Assembly: GCA_028554755.1 (NCBI GenBank)
Contig: JAPTOF010000009.1
Location: 1,902,501 to 1,966,500 of the forward strand
Direction: 5' to 3'
DNA length: 64,000 nt
Source of the DNA: Cordia subcordata
Lineage: Eukaryota; Streptophyta; Magnoliopsida; Boraginales; Cordiaceae
Under the pieces are notes generated by a model that saw only the letters and a program-made list of their open reading frames with translations, had not been told where the DNA came from and did not search any database. Position 1 is the stretch's first letter. Every line of letters starts with the position of its first letter. Below, in pieces: positions 10,634 to 23,600 of this stretch. The position numbers and the translations under genes were made by a program.

Positions 10634-12074
10634 CCTTTTTTCTGCAAGCTCGCAATTGCAGCACTAATAGTTATTGGCGTTTCTTTTCCTTTCTTCAATT
10701 TTGTTTTCGGTTATATAAACATCATGGCAATGCAATGAATTTCTCATCACAACTTTATTAAGTTTCTGCCATCTATAAAGGTATGTTACTTTTGTGTTTA
10801 CCCTTCTACGCTCATTATTTTTCAATGGATCATTTCTTTTTTTTTCATTTTAATACCATCAGTATAATGTTGTGTCTTTGTACTTACTCATGTAATACTA
10901 TTTCATCTCACTTAAGCTTTTGATAAAAACTCAATATAAACCAATCTAAAACTCTTTTTTTTTAATTAACACCTTAGACCCATATGCATGTTTTTTGTTT
11001 TATATCACTTCACTTTCAAGCTATTTTGGTTCCACTGTTATCTCTCATATTTTTCTTAATATGTCAAATTACCCTGCAAACCACATCGATAATCATCTCA
11101 ATTACTTTCCTTCTTTTTATTAGATCTCTTTTTGATGTTCTGTTTTTCATATGAATCGATCTAAAACTCTTTTTGCTTATTACATGTTAATTGCTTATTA
11201 TATCTTCTCTCTTCGCAACATGAACAAATTCTATTTTGGTCACTTGACATTCAATCATTGGCTTTCTTTTGTTATATACAACTTTAACATATGTTTTTGT
11301 CATTTTGTTTGATGTATATAGTGCATCTGTTTTCAAGTTAACAGGTACGATCTATTATACCCTTTTTTTTTTAGTATAATCGTTACCTGCTTCTTTTAGT
11401 TTGGTATTTTTTATGTCTTTTTATTAAAAAAAATATTGTTATTGTTTGATTTTTATTAAAAGAATATAAATTTGATTAACTAATGGTAGTGCTTTTTTCA
11501 AAATTTTAGTTAGACATATGTATAAATTATTTTAAAACAATCAAATTTTATATGTTACATCCCATGCATGGCACGGTTGTTTCACTAGTTTGATACTATA
11601 TCAAAACATAAACATTGAAGCTTTAAGTACTTTTACACTAACTAAAATGTACTTTACTAGTTTGAACTAGTTCTACATATAAATGGCCCTTCTAGAAGTT
11701 TATATAGAAGTACACTAAAATAATTTGGGGTTAGGAGATACATTTTTCCATATTGATAGTATCATAAATTCATAAATTACTATATGGGTTATATGTAATT
11801 TGTAGATCTAATTAGTTTTAAAATTGAATCACATAATCCTTAGTTTAGTAACCAAAAGTTAGCTTGGGCCTAAAGGCCCACTTTGTCTATATATTCATAT
11901 TTGATTTAGCTTGAAGACTATGACCCACAATTTGGCAAAATCCAATGCATGGTATGATTAATTCTTGGGTACTTGTATAGAAGTTTTTTGAGTGGCTCAC
12001 CCACCTACAGTGAAAGCATTCCTTAATATATTTTATCAAGTGTATACAATTACATATATAACCTTGTTAACAAA
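10634..12074. other. Unassigned AT-rich DNA
   Basis: No ORF of interest, no recognised domain, no clear repeat boundary. It has poly-T runs and pyrimidine-rich stretches. The last bases (TTGTTAACAAA, 12064-12074) could be the edge of a copia LTR belonging to the minus-strand copia at 14114-16530, but I could not delimit it. Confidence 0.5.
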
Positions 12075-14113
12075 TGATGCTTCTCACTAATTAAGCACTA
12101 AGCCTTAATTAAAGCCTGCAAGTGCACAGGTCATGTAGTCTAATATGCAAGAGCAGGGTCGATCCCTCAAGGAGGTAGGAAATGGGGAATGAAAACTAGA
12201 TATGTGTCCTAGAAAGCTATAAGGAAAACAAGCTAAACAAAGGATTCTTTTTGGTTGTTTCACATTTGAAGGGAGCTGAACGTAAATTAAGCTAATAAAC
12301 AAACTAAGGGAAATAAAAGTAAAGGTAAACAAACTAGTAAAAGGGAATTGACACAAGCAATGTGGCAATGGCTAAAATCCGCTTTACTATGGGTGATTTG
12401 GGTACTAACTTTGCTATGGGATTAACTTTGATGGTTTTGCTTTAAGAAGGGGTGCTCTAAGCTAGGAATCTAATCAACCTCTCCTACAATCCTTAGACTT
12501 GGTGCAAGTCTATCCCTAGGTGCTAGCTACCTAGAGGCATAGAATGGTCCTTATGAACTAGGGCACGGTTCAGCTAATTATGTTCCTAGGTAATGGTAAT
12601 TGGTCTTACCCTAGGTTCTAACTCATTGGCTAGGTTTAAAGCCAAGAACTAGGCTTCCTAAGGTCAATTAAGCTAGCCCGACACCTATTGGCTAGGTTTA
12701 AAGCCAAAGAAGACTACACTAGACCCAATTATTAATGAAGAACCACCAATCGTAGCATCACGCAAGCGGGTCTTGACAATAAGGCATATCATACATGTTC
12801 TCGAACATGATACAAATGAATATAATGCATATTCTAGCCCTAAACACTTAGACATATTTAGGTCATACCAATTTATGCATTAAAATCCAACATGTATGTC
12901 AGAGAAGCTAAAGTTGCTATTAAAGTATGTAAAAACACATAGACATGCATAGCTATGAGACCCACTTCATGGAATCACTACATAAACACCTAGACATGCT
13001 CATGCAATGATTTAGAAGTGTTAAATAGCAATCAAGCCTCTAAATATATATGTTCTTTCACCTAGGCATATCAACAAACACATAGACATGTATGTAAGTA
13101 GCTATTCAAGCATTAAAAGCAAGCATATATGTTAAACCATCAAAATCTCATAACAAATTAGTACTCAATCAACCCACAATAAAAACTTCAATCACCCATA
13201 AAAGATCTATTCTAACATGGAAAAAACTAAGTATAAAGGAGAAAGATGAACCTCCCTTTCATGCTTAGCTTTGCTCTTGAAATCCTTGTCTTGATCTTGC
13301 AATTACAAGTGTTAAAACCCTAATTACAAGCTTGGATCTTAGTGTATTTGTGTGTGCTTTAGTGGGTGAGAGGTGGGTTTCGGTGGATTTTGGGTTTTGG
13401 CAAATAGGTGTATGAATTGGGTTGAAAGATATGCAAAATGAGCTCAAAATGGGCTTAAATAGGCCATTCAGCTACAAAAGCTAGTCGTTGGATTGTTCTC
13501 CTAGCCCAAAATCAAGTGAGACCGACCAAAATAAGTTGCATTCTGGTTAAGGTCAGTCTATGGGCCGGTCGGTCGGTCTATGGGCCGGTCAGCCGGCCTT
13601 AGGTAGGGGTTTGATCGACCTTTAGCATTTTTTTCATATCTTGCTCATTTTCATATCTATGGCCTCGTATCGCTTCTAGGGATCTCCTAAGTTATATTTT
13701 GCACCCTAAAACATGTCCAAAATATATCCATGTCCTTCTTTCGTTGCAAGCTTTGAATTTAGCTCTCGTTGTGCTCAATTTCGCCTCGGTTGCTCCGTCC
13801 TTCACCCAGCCACTTCCAAATGCACTTTTCTTCATTCCTTTATGTCCAAAACACCCTTTGCTTTGTTCCTTACTTTGTTCCAAACTCCAAGCACCCTCAA
13901 TCAAGCTCTAATTATCTCTCTGAATCATACATAAAACAAGCAACAAACGCGCATTAGTGTAGCATTTTAGTCCTAACTTCATCTATGAACATGTAAACCC
14001 TTATACGCATAAATATGACCTAAATGCTATACTAATACATTAAATTAAGCTCAAACCACCTCAAAACAAGTATATACATGTAATACATAAACACACACAA
14101 AACCAGCACATCA
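12075..14113 (-). mobile_element. Gypsy LTR, minus strand
   Basis: In reverse complement it begins TGATGTGCTGG and ends GCATCA, and it has the family landmarks: stem-loops (12626-12645, 12688-12707), ACATAGACAT-type subrepeats, a TTTAAGCCC TATA-like site near 13455, and the GGTCG-rich block at 13550-13615. It interrupts the 3' end of a copia element. Flanks (ACAAA / ATAGA) do not match, so the target duplication has decayed or the ends are slightly off. It is probably a solo LTR. Confidence 0.75.
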
Positions 14114-14329
14114 ATAGACAACATAAGATTTATATAACTATAGACTAATATTCCTTCTCAAACTAAATGTTTTAGTAGATTGGTCTTTAGTTCATGAAAG
14201 TGTCCAGAGGGCAAGGCTTTTGTGAAAATATCAGCTAGCTAAGATGTTGTACAAATGTACTGAACAAGGACATCACCTAAGGCAGCCTTTTAGGAATGAA
14301 GTGAAAATCTATTTCAACGTTTTATTCTA
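14114..14329 (-). pseudogene. Ty1/copia RNase H C-terminal remnant
   Basis: Reverse-strand translation gives the copia RNase H end: VEIDFHF near 14318-14298, then QYI, then LADIFTKALP near 14240-14210 and a short tail to a stop near 14150. It continues the RNase H at 15294-15405, from which it is separated by an inserted LTR-like block. Confidence 0.75.
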
Positions 14330-15293
14330 TGTTATTTTTGGCATTGAGGTTAAAGTCACATTGACCCATTATTTGGGTCAGGTATTGTTCATCAAATGGG
14401 TCGGATCTTGGTATTGTTACATTTCTCGTTCTAAGCAGATGAACGTGGTATATTTACATGTCAAAAACAGGCTTATGGTGAATGAGAAATTAATAGTTGA
14501 AGTTAGTGTTGAGATTATTTTTAGTTGTTAAAGTTATCCCATATATGGTGGTCCCACATTGAAAGTTTACAAGGCTTTTCATCACTTTATATATGGAAGC
14601 CTTGATGGGTGATGCCAACTTGAGGCCGAGGGGAAAGATTCCAAATTATAGGCAAGGCCTGAAGACTACCACACATGCTTGAGCAAGTGTGTGTCGGGCC
14701 TAGGTTTTTGCTCCAGTTTAATTTTTTGCGTGAAATCCTCACTCCAACGATCAAAAAATAGAGAGATCATAACCGAAATACATTTAAGACATAGCTATAA
14801 TCTCTTCTGCATATTTAAACATTTCTTGCACCACTTTGGCGTGTTTTTAACAGTTACAAGTCTTAACCTTCACGATTTGGTTGCTGCTGGCCATTCCTTC
14901 ATCTATATATAGCATTTTTCATTGGAACTCTGAGACAGAATTTTGGAAACTCACTTAACATATATTGCATTCAACATACCCATAGCTACAAGGCCGCACA
15001 TAGGTTAGAGAGAGAGTTCACCACCACCCATTCACAAGCTCTAATGAAGGAATGCTACCACTTCATTAGAGGTATAGTCGTTCTATCCTGTGAGGGAGAC
15101 ACTAGTGCCTTTAGCACTTATATAGGTGATGTAAATCCCTTAAGCATATCACATAAATAAGTCTCACTATTTTGTTTAATTTCTATATTTCAATTTTTGT
15201 GTACTGTTGTAATTTTAATTCCAATTTGATTCATATTTTGCAATTGCAGTTTAGAATTTCCAGTTTCATTGTTTACTGAAATTTTTCCTAACA
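14330..15293 (+). mobile_element. LTR-like insertion in copia RNase H
   Basis: The reading RTKHV (15310-15295) and VEIDFHF (14318-14298) belong together, so about 0.97 kb was inserted between them. The insert ends CTAACA, has an internal TGTTAAAGTTATCCCATATA typical of copia LTR starts at 14527, a TATATATAG box near 14902, and no coding domain. I read it as a solo copia-type LTR. The left boundary is uncertain by about 10-200 bp and no clean target duplication is seen. Confidence 0.45.
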
Positions 15294-16530
15294 CATGTTT
15301 GGTCCGTGCATGGAGTATTGGATTGGCAAACATGTATGTAGCAAAAACATTATCACAGTATAAGATAACAGATGATGATAGATATAAAGAAAGATCACAT
15401 AGCAACTAAAGCACCTAGTATGCTCTTACAAGTGATAAGCTAATGATTTGCACTTTGCTTTAGTGTTGGCGTAAGGCAAAGTAGGTTGCTTTTTAGACTG
15501 CCAAGAGATAAGATTTGGTCCAAGAAATAAAGCATATCTAAGCGGTGGGCCTTTGGTTATCAACGCAGCCTATCCAATCGACATCAAAAAAAGCTAAAGA
15601 GACAGATTAACAATAACCTATAATGTTAAACATTGATCAAGCATGCCCTTGAGATAGCTAAATATTCGCTTTACAACCTGCAAGTGAGAAGTTCGTGGGG
15701 CATGCATAAATTAACTCACAAGATTAACTACAATAGGCAAGTTAGGTCGTGTCACATAAGATATTGCAAACCACCTACCATGTTACAAAATCTAGTAGGA
15801 TCTTCCAAGAGTTCACCATTATGAAGAAGGGTTTTTAACAAATTTAACTGCTAACATGGAAATTTTAGAAAAGAGATTAGAAGCATTTTTGGATTGATCT
15901 AATTTAATGGAAGAAGAGCACCTTTGAACTTGAACCCTGAAGAAGTAGTGCAAGTCTCTGAGGTCTTTCATGGCAAAGGATAGAGGTTAGTACTGCTGGT
16001 TGAATGGAGAAGAGAATTGCCTATGGTCTTGTCCTTAAGAGAAAATAAGTTTGAGTCCAATATCACAATACAATTATTATCAACACAAAGTTTGCAAATA
16101 GAGAAAAGATTATGAGACAAGTGAGGAATATGCAAAACATTCCTAAGCATGAATGGCCTGGCCAAGCTATTTAAGCATGATACGCCTGCACTATTTACTA
16201 GGAAGATATGAACCATTACCAACCAAAATTTTAAAGTGACCATTGTATGGATTTAAAGAGGTAAGTATACCTGAATGAGGCGTCATATGAGCAGAAGCAG
16301 CCTTTAAGATACCATATGGTGTTGTTAGATTCCCTCTACATAGTAGCAAAAGATTTCACAATATTGGAGTTTGCAACAACATGATTAAAGCAAGGCAAAC
16401 AGTTAGACATAATGCTGATACAACTTCATCCAGGGTTATTCTCATCGGTATGCTTATAATTCTAATAATGATTATCTCCATCTTACATATAGAGCAAAGG
16501 TTGGCAAGCTAAGTTTCACAGTAATTTAGA
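15294..16530 (-). pseudogene. Ty1/copia pol wreck (protease to RNase H, mostly deleted)
   Basis: On the minus strand, from right to left: a degenerate zinc-knuckle region (about 16500), a protease-side segment with SAHMTPHSG (about 16290) and VGNGSYLP (about 16215), the GAG-pre-integrase segment HIPHLSHNLFSI (about 16130), then directly the RT end FAMKDLRDLHYF (about 15970), GGLQYL (about 15770), HLQVVKRIFSYLKG (about 15650), and RNase H with DVDWIGC (about 15580) and SSSVILYCDN (15370). Integrase and most of RT are deleted. Several stops and frameshifts are present. Confidence 0.8.
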
Positions 16531-17690
16531 ATAGGCAAAGAGATTGCAATAACCTATTTGGATATGGAGAATCTTTGCTTGACATAGGACTCCTAAGAGT
16601 CTATGAGTCAATGAGTTACATGGATCTCTAGTCTAAAGCTATAAATAGAAACACACACACACATACTCTCTCTCTCTCTCTCTCTTCATATGGAAGGTCA
16701 TCCAACAAGCAAATAATCAACTAGAAAGTTACATTTGCTTAGTTTGGGCCATGCACTTTAACCCTAGTTTGTTCTAACATTTCCTTTCTTAAATTATCAT
16801 CTTACGCATCTCATTCAAACACTGACTTGAGCATGGAGAGTTTTTTACTAGTACCAAAGACTAACCCGCTTTTTAGTTTTGCATTTTATCTCACAAGTTA
16901 TGGAAATCCACAAAGATTGTATATATCGTTATTGTAAATTTTGCATCTACATTAGTTATTGTAGATTTTGCATCTATATTAATGTGGTAATGTAACTCAT
17001 ATATCTTTCAATTCATGTATCTCAATATTAGTTTTTAATTCTTGTATTTAAATTCGATTTAACATAAAGAGATGTTAAAACGTATAATTAGTTCATATAC
17101 AAAATTATAAACTCAAAAGTTATAACATAAGATCTTAGAATATTTCTCTTAATATAAATTATTTTCATAATAGAACACATTAACCACACTGAATCTACTA
17201 GATCGGTGTCAATTAAAACATGTAGTTTTTAGCTTGAAGTTTTCTTTTTTTCTTTCTTTTTTTTAATAAAGGAATAGTGGTTGAAGGAGTGCATTGAAGG
17301 ACGAAATAAGCTTTTTGTGGAATAATGGGGACAAGCACACACACACTAGTAAACACGCACTGTCCGTTAAATAAATAATTACTAAAATGTGATGTGCTCG
17401 CATAGTTTGATTGAAGCATAAATATATAGAAACAAAGTAAAAGAGAGAAAGTGTTCAAACATTGAAAAGAAGAAAGGGATTGACAATGTTAGTGGGCATG
17501 GGAAGAAGGAAAAGGAGAGAGGTAGCGGAAAACCCTAGAAAATGGAGATTAGGAAAAGCAGCATGCTGCTGGGTGTTGACGGAGACCACTCACTGTATAT
17601 TCCTTCGAGAAAGAGATTGCGGGACCCACCAGAGGAAGTGAGGGGCGCACGAGCTGCCATTACTGTAATGCAAAGCCATCCCACTTTTCC

Positions 17691-17692
<2 letters not shown>
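16531..17692. other. Non-coding DNA with AC/CT microsatellites
   Basis: Contains an (AC)n and a (CT)n run at 16650-16686, preceded by CTATAAATAG (16639), which looks like a TATA box, perhaps of the adjoining copia LTR. No protein domain seen. The segment 17460-17690 is more GC-rich and has an AAAACCCTAG leader-like motif and a short ORF (17542-17787), but that ORF runs into a microsatellite and resembles nothing I know. Confidence 0.5.

Positions 17693-17762
<70 letters not shown>
17693..17762 (+). repeat. (CT)35 microsatellite
   Basis: About 70 bp of uninterrupted CT dinucleotide. Short ORFs on both strands here are artefacts of the repeat (Leu-Ser or Arg-Glu runs). Confidence 0.97.
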
Positions 17763-17766
<4 letters not shown>

Positions 17767-18005
17767 GTACAAACAATATGCTTTTAAGCCTTTCCAATTT
17801 CTTTTATGGCCTCCCCCTTTGGAAGTTCTCGTGTATGTATGCGTGCAAGAGATAGAGATTTGGAGAGAAAGCAAGCTCCCCACTTTGGCTTTCTGTAGCA
17901 AAGGGAGAATCCAAGATGATTACATAAAGGGTCCAAACAGAAGAGGTTCAAGAGAATGGGGCTCTTTTTAGCTTGCTTTGCATGATGTTCATCCTTCCCT
18001 CGTTA

Positions 18006-18650
18006 TGCATCAAAAATACTTTTAATACTATTATAACATTATAATTAATTTTCCGCAAAAAGTTCATTACTAATGAATTAATAATACAATTACAAAAAAA
18101 TATTATAAATAGTGTAATATTAATGAATCTTCTTCCTAACTTCTATATTATTGTTGTGAAATGTTAATTAATATTTACAAGTGCACAAAATATATGATAG
18201 TATAAGTTAGGAAAATACGAGGTCAATCTATCGGGCATTTGTTAAAATATGAACGGATAATTTTAGACAAATATTAAAATCTCCTAATCTAGTTGGACTG
18301 GATTTATTTAGGAATGTAAAAGTAACACTAAAATGTAAATAAATTACGAAAACAGAAAGTAAGACAAACCATAGTGAAAGCAATTGATTAAATTTCTAAC
18401 TAAAAATTTTGAAAATAATTCTAGAATTGAATGAATTACATATAACTAAATAAAATAAATTAAAATAGAAAAATTCTAATTTATTGCAAAACGAGAATAA
18501 TTCTAATTAATAATATTGCATACTGTTGTAGCGTTACAATTAATTTTCCAAAAGAAGATTTCACTATTTTATGAGTTGATAATATTACGATTGCAAAAGA
18601 TTAATTTAAATAATTTAATATTGTTGAATCTTCTTCCTAACTTAAATGTT
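18006..18650. repeat. Diverged direct repeat pair
   Basis: A stretch around 18016-18150 (ATAATTAATTTTCC ... AATCTTCTTCCTAAC) recurs with substitutions at about 18510-18640. The 340 bp between them has an LTR-tail look (GTGCAC, then GAGGTCAATCTATCGGG near 18230). It may be an old LTR relic. I see no genes here. Confidence 0.5.
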
Positions 18651-19060
18651 GAGTTATACGACCGAGAGGATTCCTATTGTTCTCTTACGTTAAAATCTAG
18701 CAAGAATCATTGTGAGAAAAGTAACTTAAAACCATGATGGGTGAATATGTTGTCATAATTCGATTGACAAGAATTAAGATATAACCAATGACAACTCATG
18801 GAAGGAATATTCAGATCTTGAGTTTGATCATTTAGTGGAGAACTTCTTTTCTTTTGAAAGGGTAAAGATGCGAAAAGACGAACAAGGAATATAATTACAT
18901 CACTCTCTTTGCTTTTCTTCTGCCCCATCCTTCCAATAATGTGATTGAAATTTTAAAAGTACGTTAGGTTCACAAATTTTTGGTTTCCCATTTATTTATA
19001 TTTCAATGAACAATATATTGTCATGGAAAATATCATGTGCTATTGCTTTCAATATATGTA

Positions 19061-19078
19061 CATACACACACACACACA

Positions 19079-19111
<33 letters not shown>

Positions 19112-19117
19112 ATATAT
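19061..19117 (+). repeat. Compound (CA)n(TA)n(TATG)n microsatellite
   Basis: Runs of ACACAC, TATATA and six or so GTAT units in succession, about 0.8 kb upstream of the receptor gene promoter. Confidence 0.95.
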
Positions 19118-19879
19118 TCAATGAACAATATGCTTTAACCAGTTTTGTCTTGTCGAAACTAGTATTCTGTCGAACTCGGTTTAGAGCACATATACAATTC
19201 TATTGCATAATGGGCACTTTATCACTTGGCCAACTAAGAAGAGGCATGCGTGAAATTCTTTTGCATTTCTTTTTAAGAAATTTGACGTTAAACCATGCAA
19301 TGCATAATCTCCCATTCAATCCAAAAAAGTAAACAACGTCAATTATTTGTTTCATTATTGGTCACTACAACCACAAGAACAACTAAAAAGATAATATATT
19401 ATAAGGGTACTGATTTGTTAGTGATATATAGTTCATTGGTTCTTAATATAATAAGAATTTATGTATTGAGTTTTAAACTATTATCTTATAAAACTGAGTG
19501 AAATATCTTCAACTATATGTTACATTACATCTCTTGTTCTTTAGTTTTTATTTGCCAAGCGAAACATGGGGCAAGACTAGCTAGTTGAAGAAGTATTTTT
19601 GCATCTCATCCGAAGAAGTCCAATCATTCTTGTGAATAAATCAAGAACAAAGGTAATCCAGCAAAGCTTATGAACTTTTAAACTTTTCAACGGTTACAGA
19701 AAACCCTTTCTCACCATCCAAAAGCTAGTCAAAAGAGCATTTTGGTAATATCCGACAAAATCGGAGCTTTTCCAACATCTGTCCCTGCCTTCTCCCTTTC
19801 AACCCTTCGTGTTCAAACTTTAGTCAAAGGGGCATTTTGGCAATTGAACCTCAATTGCCTGTCTATTTTCATAGAACTT

Positions 19880-20682
19880 ATCCTCCCTCTATTTAAATGC
19901 TCGAATTGTTACTTTCAAACCCTATCCCTCTTCACTTCTATCACTTCACTCAAACACCAAACACTCCGACTCGTTTCCTTATCTTTCAACCTATCATTAG
20001 CTACAAGTGAAACATTGCTGCTCACCAAACACACCAAACTTAAAATTATTGTGATATTTCAATAACGTTCTATCATATTTTAAGTCTGTCACAACGCTTA
20101 AATCGAAAAGGTAAAAAGAAAGTAGTTTTTACCTCAAGCATAACAAGTTCTTCATATTTTTTTCAACAAATTATTGTAGTCATAATGCAACATGTGGTGG
20201 TTTAACGTGTATCCTTCATGAATGTGTATTTTTTAATGTTTCTCTAATGCAAATCCTTTGCCTTATTGGTTTTTGTAGGATTGCAAGTGCTTGATGGCAT
20301 AATTCCTTCAAGCATAATAAACTCGTAAGTACCTCAAGTGTTGATCATGTGAGGCCTAATTATTAGTTTTCCTTTGTTTTTCTTCACGTTCTCTTTGCAT
20401 CCATTTATGTTGTCGACAATGATGGCATCGAATTACTATTGTTTTGCATGTATATATTTACTAAAAGATTCCATATAGAAAAGTTGTGTCTATCTTTGGT
20501 TTAAGCCTTTGTTTTCTCGTCCTTTCGTAAACATCAACGTATCCGAGGTTTACAGTAACAAAATTTCTCGTGCTGGTTGCAGAAAATGATACATCTTAAC
20601 CATCTCATAGACGTTGCTCCAAGAAAATTTCACCTGTTATTCAAGAAATCGCGCTTCTGATATATTGCTTGAAATAGAAAGG
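19880..20682 (+). promoter_or_regulatory. Promoter and 5' leader of the LRR receptor gene (predicted)
   Basis: CTATTTAAATGC near 19888 is a good TATA-box candidate, followed by CT-rich leader-like sequence (19920-19990). Two plausible leader introns follow: donor AAGGTAAAAA near 20110 with acceptor TTTTTGTAG ending 20279, and donor CTCGTAAGTACC near 20325 with acceptor GGTTGCAG ending 20582. The leader would then reach the ATG at 20683. These are splice-consensus judgements only. Confidence 0.4.
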
Positions 20683-23600
20683 ATGGCAAAGGCAGTTGAA
20701 ACGTTCCTTGCATTCATCATCTTGTTCCTGTTGTCCTACTTGCCTCTATGCTGCAACGCTTCCGAGTTTGAGCTTCTTTTGTCCGTTAAAGCGTCGATCG
20801 GCGACCCTCTGCGGTCCCTCTACAACTGGAACGCAAATCTCTCCTACTGCCGATGGACGGGTGTTGCATGTGATGATATCTCACATGTTGTGAAGATTGA
20901 GCTCTCTGGGAAGAATTTAACCGGAGAAATTCCGGAGCAAATTTTCCACTTGCCGAAGGTTGAAACTATTGATCTCTCCAGTAACCAGTTTTTTGGTGAA
21001 ATTCCAGGAAGCTTATCAGAGTGTTTGTCGCTTAAACATGTAAACTTAAGCAACAACAACTTGACAGGACATCTCCCCCGAGGTTCAATCCCACATCTAG
21101 AAGTCTTGGACCTGTCGAACAACATGCTGTCAGGGCAAATCCCGGAAGATATCGGATTGTTTTCCGGCCTCAGGGTACTCGATTTTGGTGGGAACGCGTT
21201 GATTGGAAGAATTCCAAAGTCCATAAAGATTTTAAAAAGTTTGGAGTTCTTGACGTTGGCGTCGAACCAATTGAGTGGTGAAGTTCCGAGAGAATTAGGC
21301 CTGTTGAAGAGCCTGAAGTTGATGTATTTGGGCTACAACAATTTTTCAGGTGGCATTCCAATGGAGATTGGTGAGTTACCATTTTTGTATCATCTTGATC
21401 TTGTATACAACAACCTCACTGGTGAAATTCCTTCATCATTAGGTAACCTCACCAATCTTCAAAACCTCTATCTGTACCTCAACAAACTTACCGGCCCTAT
21501 TCCTGCATCAATTTTCGACCTCAGAAAGCTAATATCACTTGATTTAAGTGATAATTTTCTGTCAGGTGAAATACCTGAACTTGTTGGACAGTTGCAAAAC
21601 TTGGAAATTCTCCATTTGTTCGGCAACTATTTCACTGGAAAAATCCCCAATGCTTTAACTTCTTTGCCTCATCTCAGAGTTCTTCAGCTGTGGTCGAACA
21701 AATTATCTGGTGACATTCCTGAAAGCCTAGGCAAGTATAACAACCTCACTGTACTTGATCTTTCCACCAACAATCTCACTGGAAAAATTCCCAAAACCCT
21801 CTGTGATTCTGGCAATCTGTTGAAGCTCATCCTCTTCTCGAATTCCCTGGAAGGGGAGATACCAAATAGTTTGAGCCGTTGTAAAAGCTTACAGCGTGTT
21901 CGTCTTCAGAATAATAGATTCTCAGGGGAACTGTCACAAGAATTCACAAGGCTCCAACATGTTTACTTCCTAGACATGTCAGGGAACAGCCTCACCGGCA
22001 TGATCAGCGGGCGAAATTGGGACATGCCTGAGCTTCAAATGCTCAAGTTGGCTAGGAACAATTTTTCTGGAGAGTTACCAGCTTCCTTCGGCTGTAACAA
22101 GCTTGAAAACATCGACTTGTCGGAAAATAGCTTTTCAGGCAGCATTCCTCCCAGCTTTGGCAACTTCTCCGTGTTGATGGAGCTGAGGCTAAGTGAAAAC
22201 AAGCTCTCAGGTAAAATTCCAGGTGAATTAGCTTCATGTAAGAAGCTTGTGAGTCTAGACCTTAGCCATAATCAGCTTACTGGAAGCATTCCCAATAGTC
22301 TATCCGAAATGCCAGTTCTTGGCCAGCTTGACTTGTCCATGAATCAATTGTCAGGTGAGATTCCAGCAAATTTAGGCAAGGTGGAGTCACTTGTTCAGGT
22401 AAATATTTCACACAATCATTTACGTGGAAATTTGCCGTCCACCGGAGCGTTCTTAGCTATCAACACGAGTGCAGTGGCTGGCAATAATCTCTGCGGTGGT
22501 GATGCAGCAACTGGTTTGTCACCATGCAAAGGCATAAAAAACCACGCTTGGTGGTTTCTCTTCATTACTTGTCTTCTCGTCACCTTGATAGTTATTGCCT
22601 TCGCAGCTTTGTTAATCATTTCGGTTAGACGAAGAAAGAAACTAGAAATGAGTACAGAAAGTGAAGATGGAACATGGAAATTAAAAGTCTTCGACTCAAA
22701 AGTCCCAAAGACGATAACAATCAAGGATATAATCTCATGCACAAGAGAAGAAAATCTAATAGCAAGAGGAAAATTTGGATTTTCATACAGCGGTTTTTCC
22801 TCAGCGAACAACACGCAATTTTTCATGAAAGTATTTAATCTTGATCACATCAATTCAGTTCCAGAAACTTATTGGTCAGACGTGGCTGCTGAATATAGTA
22901 AGCTTCAGCATCCAAATGTTGCAAAGCTCATTGCAATGTGTAGGTCAGAGAAAGGTCTGGTTTTCATTTATGAGTATATTGAAGGGAAGGATTTGAGTGA
23001 AGCTCTTGGAAGCCTGAGTTGGAAACGTCGAAGAAATGTAGCCATTGGAATTGCAAAAGCTCTCAGATATTTGCATTGTTATTGCTCGCCAAGTATCATA
23101 GTTGGTGAACTCTCACCGAGGAAAGTTATCGTTCCGGGCAAAGATGAAGCACGCTTGAGATTGGATGTTTCTGCACAAATTTGCAGCGACGAGAAGGGTT
23201 TCGTCTCCTCAGCCTATGTTGCGCCAGGTACGTACTTGACTCATTTTCCCCTTATATATCTAGGCTTTTATAACTGGTCACCAATAATAAGGGATCATTT
23301 AGATTGATTTTTTTTTAAACTACTTTTTTAACAGTTTTTGAAAATAATTTTTTTTTAGAAACCAAAAATTCTAGCTTTTAAAACAAGTTGTATTTAAACT
23401 TTTTTCAGAATTTCAATTTTTTTTCAACCAAATTGAGTAGTTATTGCAAAAGTAATATAACCTTTTCAGAAAAAAAAATACTTTTTCTTGAAAAAAAATC
23501 AACCCAAACTGGCCCTATGTACTTTTTCTTTTTTTCGTTTGAAATTGGATGTGTCTCTATTATTGACTTTTCCGGTGTCTGAATTATCAATTCTCTAGTG

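Noticed and set aside
17542..17787. Short ORF on the plus strand before and through the (CT)35 run
   Set aside because: The second half is only Leu-Ser from the microsatellite. The first 50 residues match nothing I know and no splice partners are evident.
17820..17990. Possible microRNA-like foldback (AAGCAAGCT with AGCTTGCTT)
   Set aside because: Only about nine bases pair continuously and no known plant microRNA sequence is recognised.
20614..20682. Upstream in-frame ATG extending the receptor by 23 residues
   Set aside because: The extension is polar and would sit before an excellent signal peptide that starts at 20683. A likely leader splice acceptor ends at 20582.
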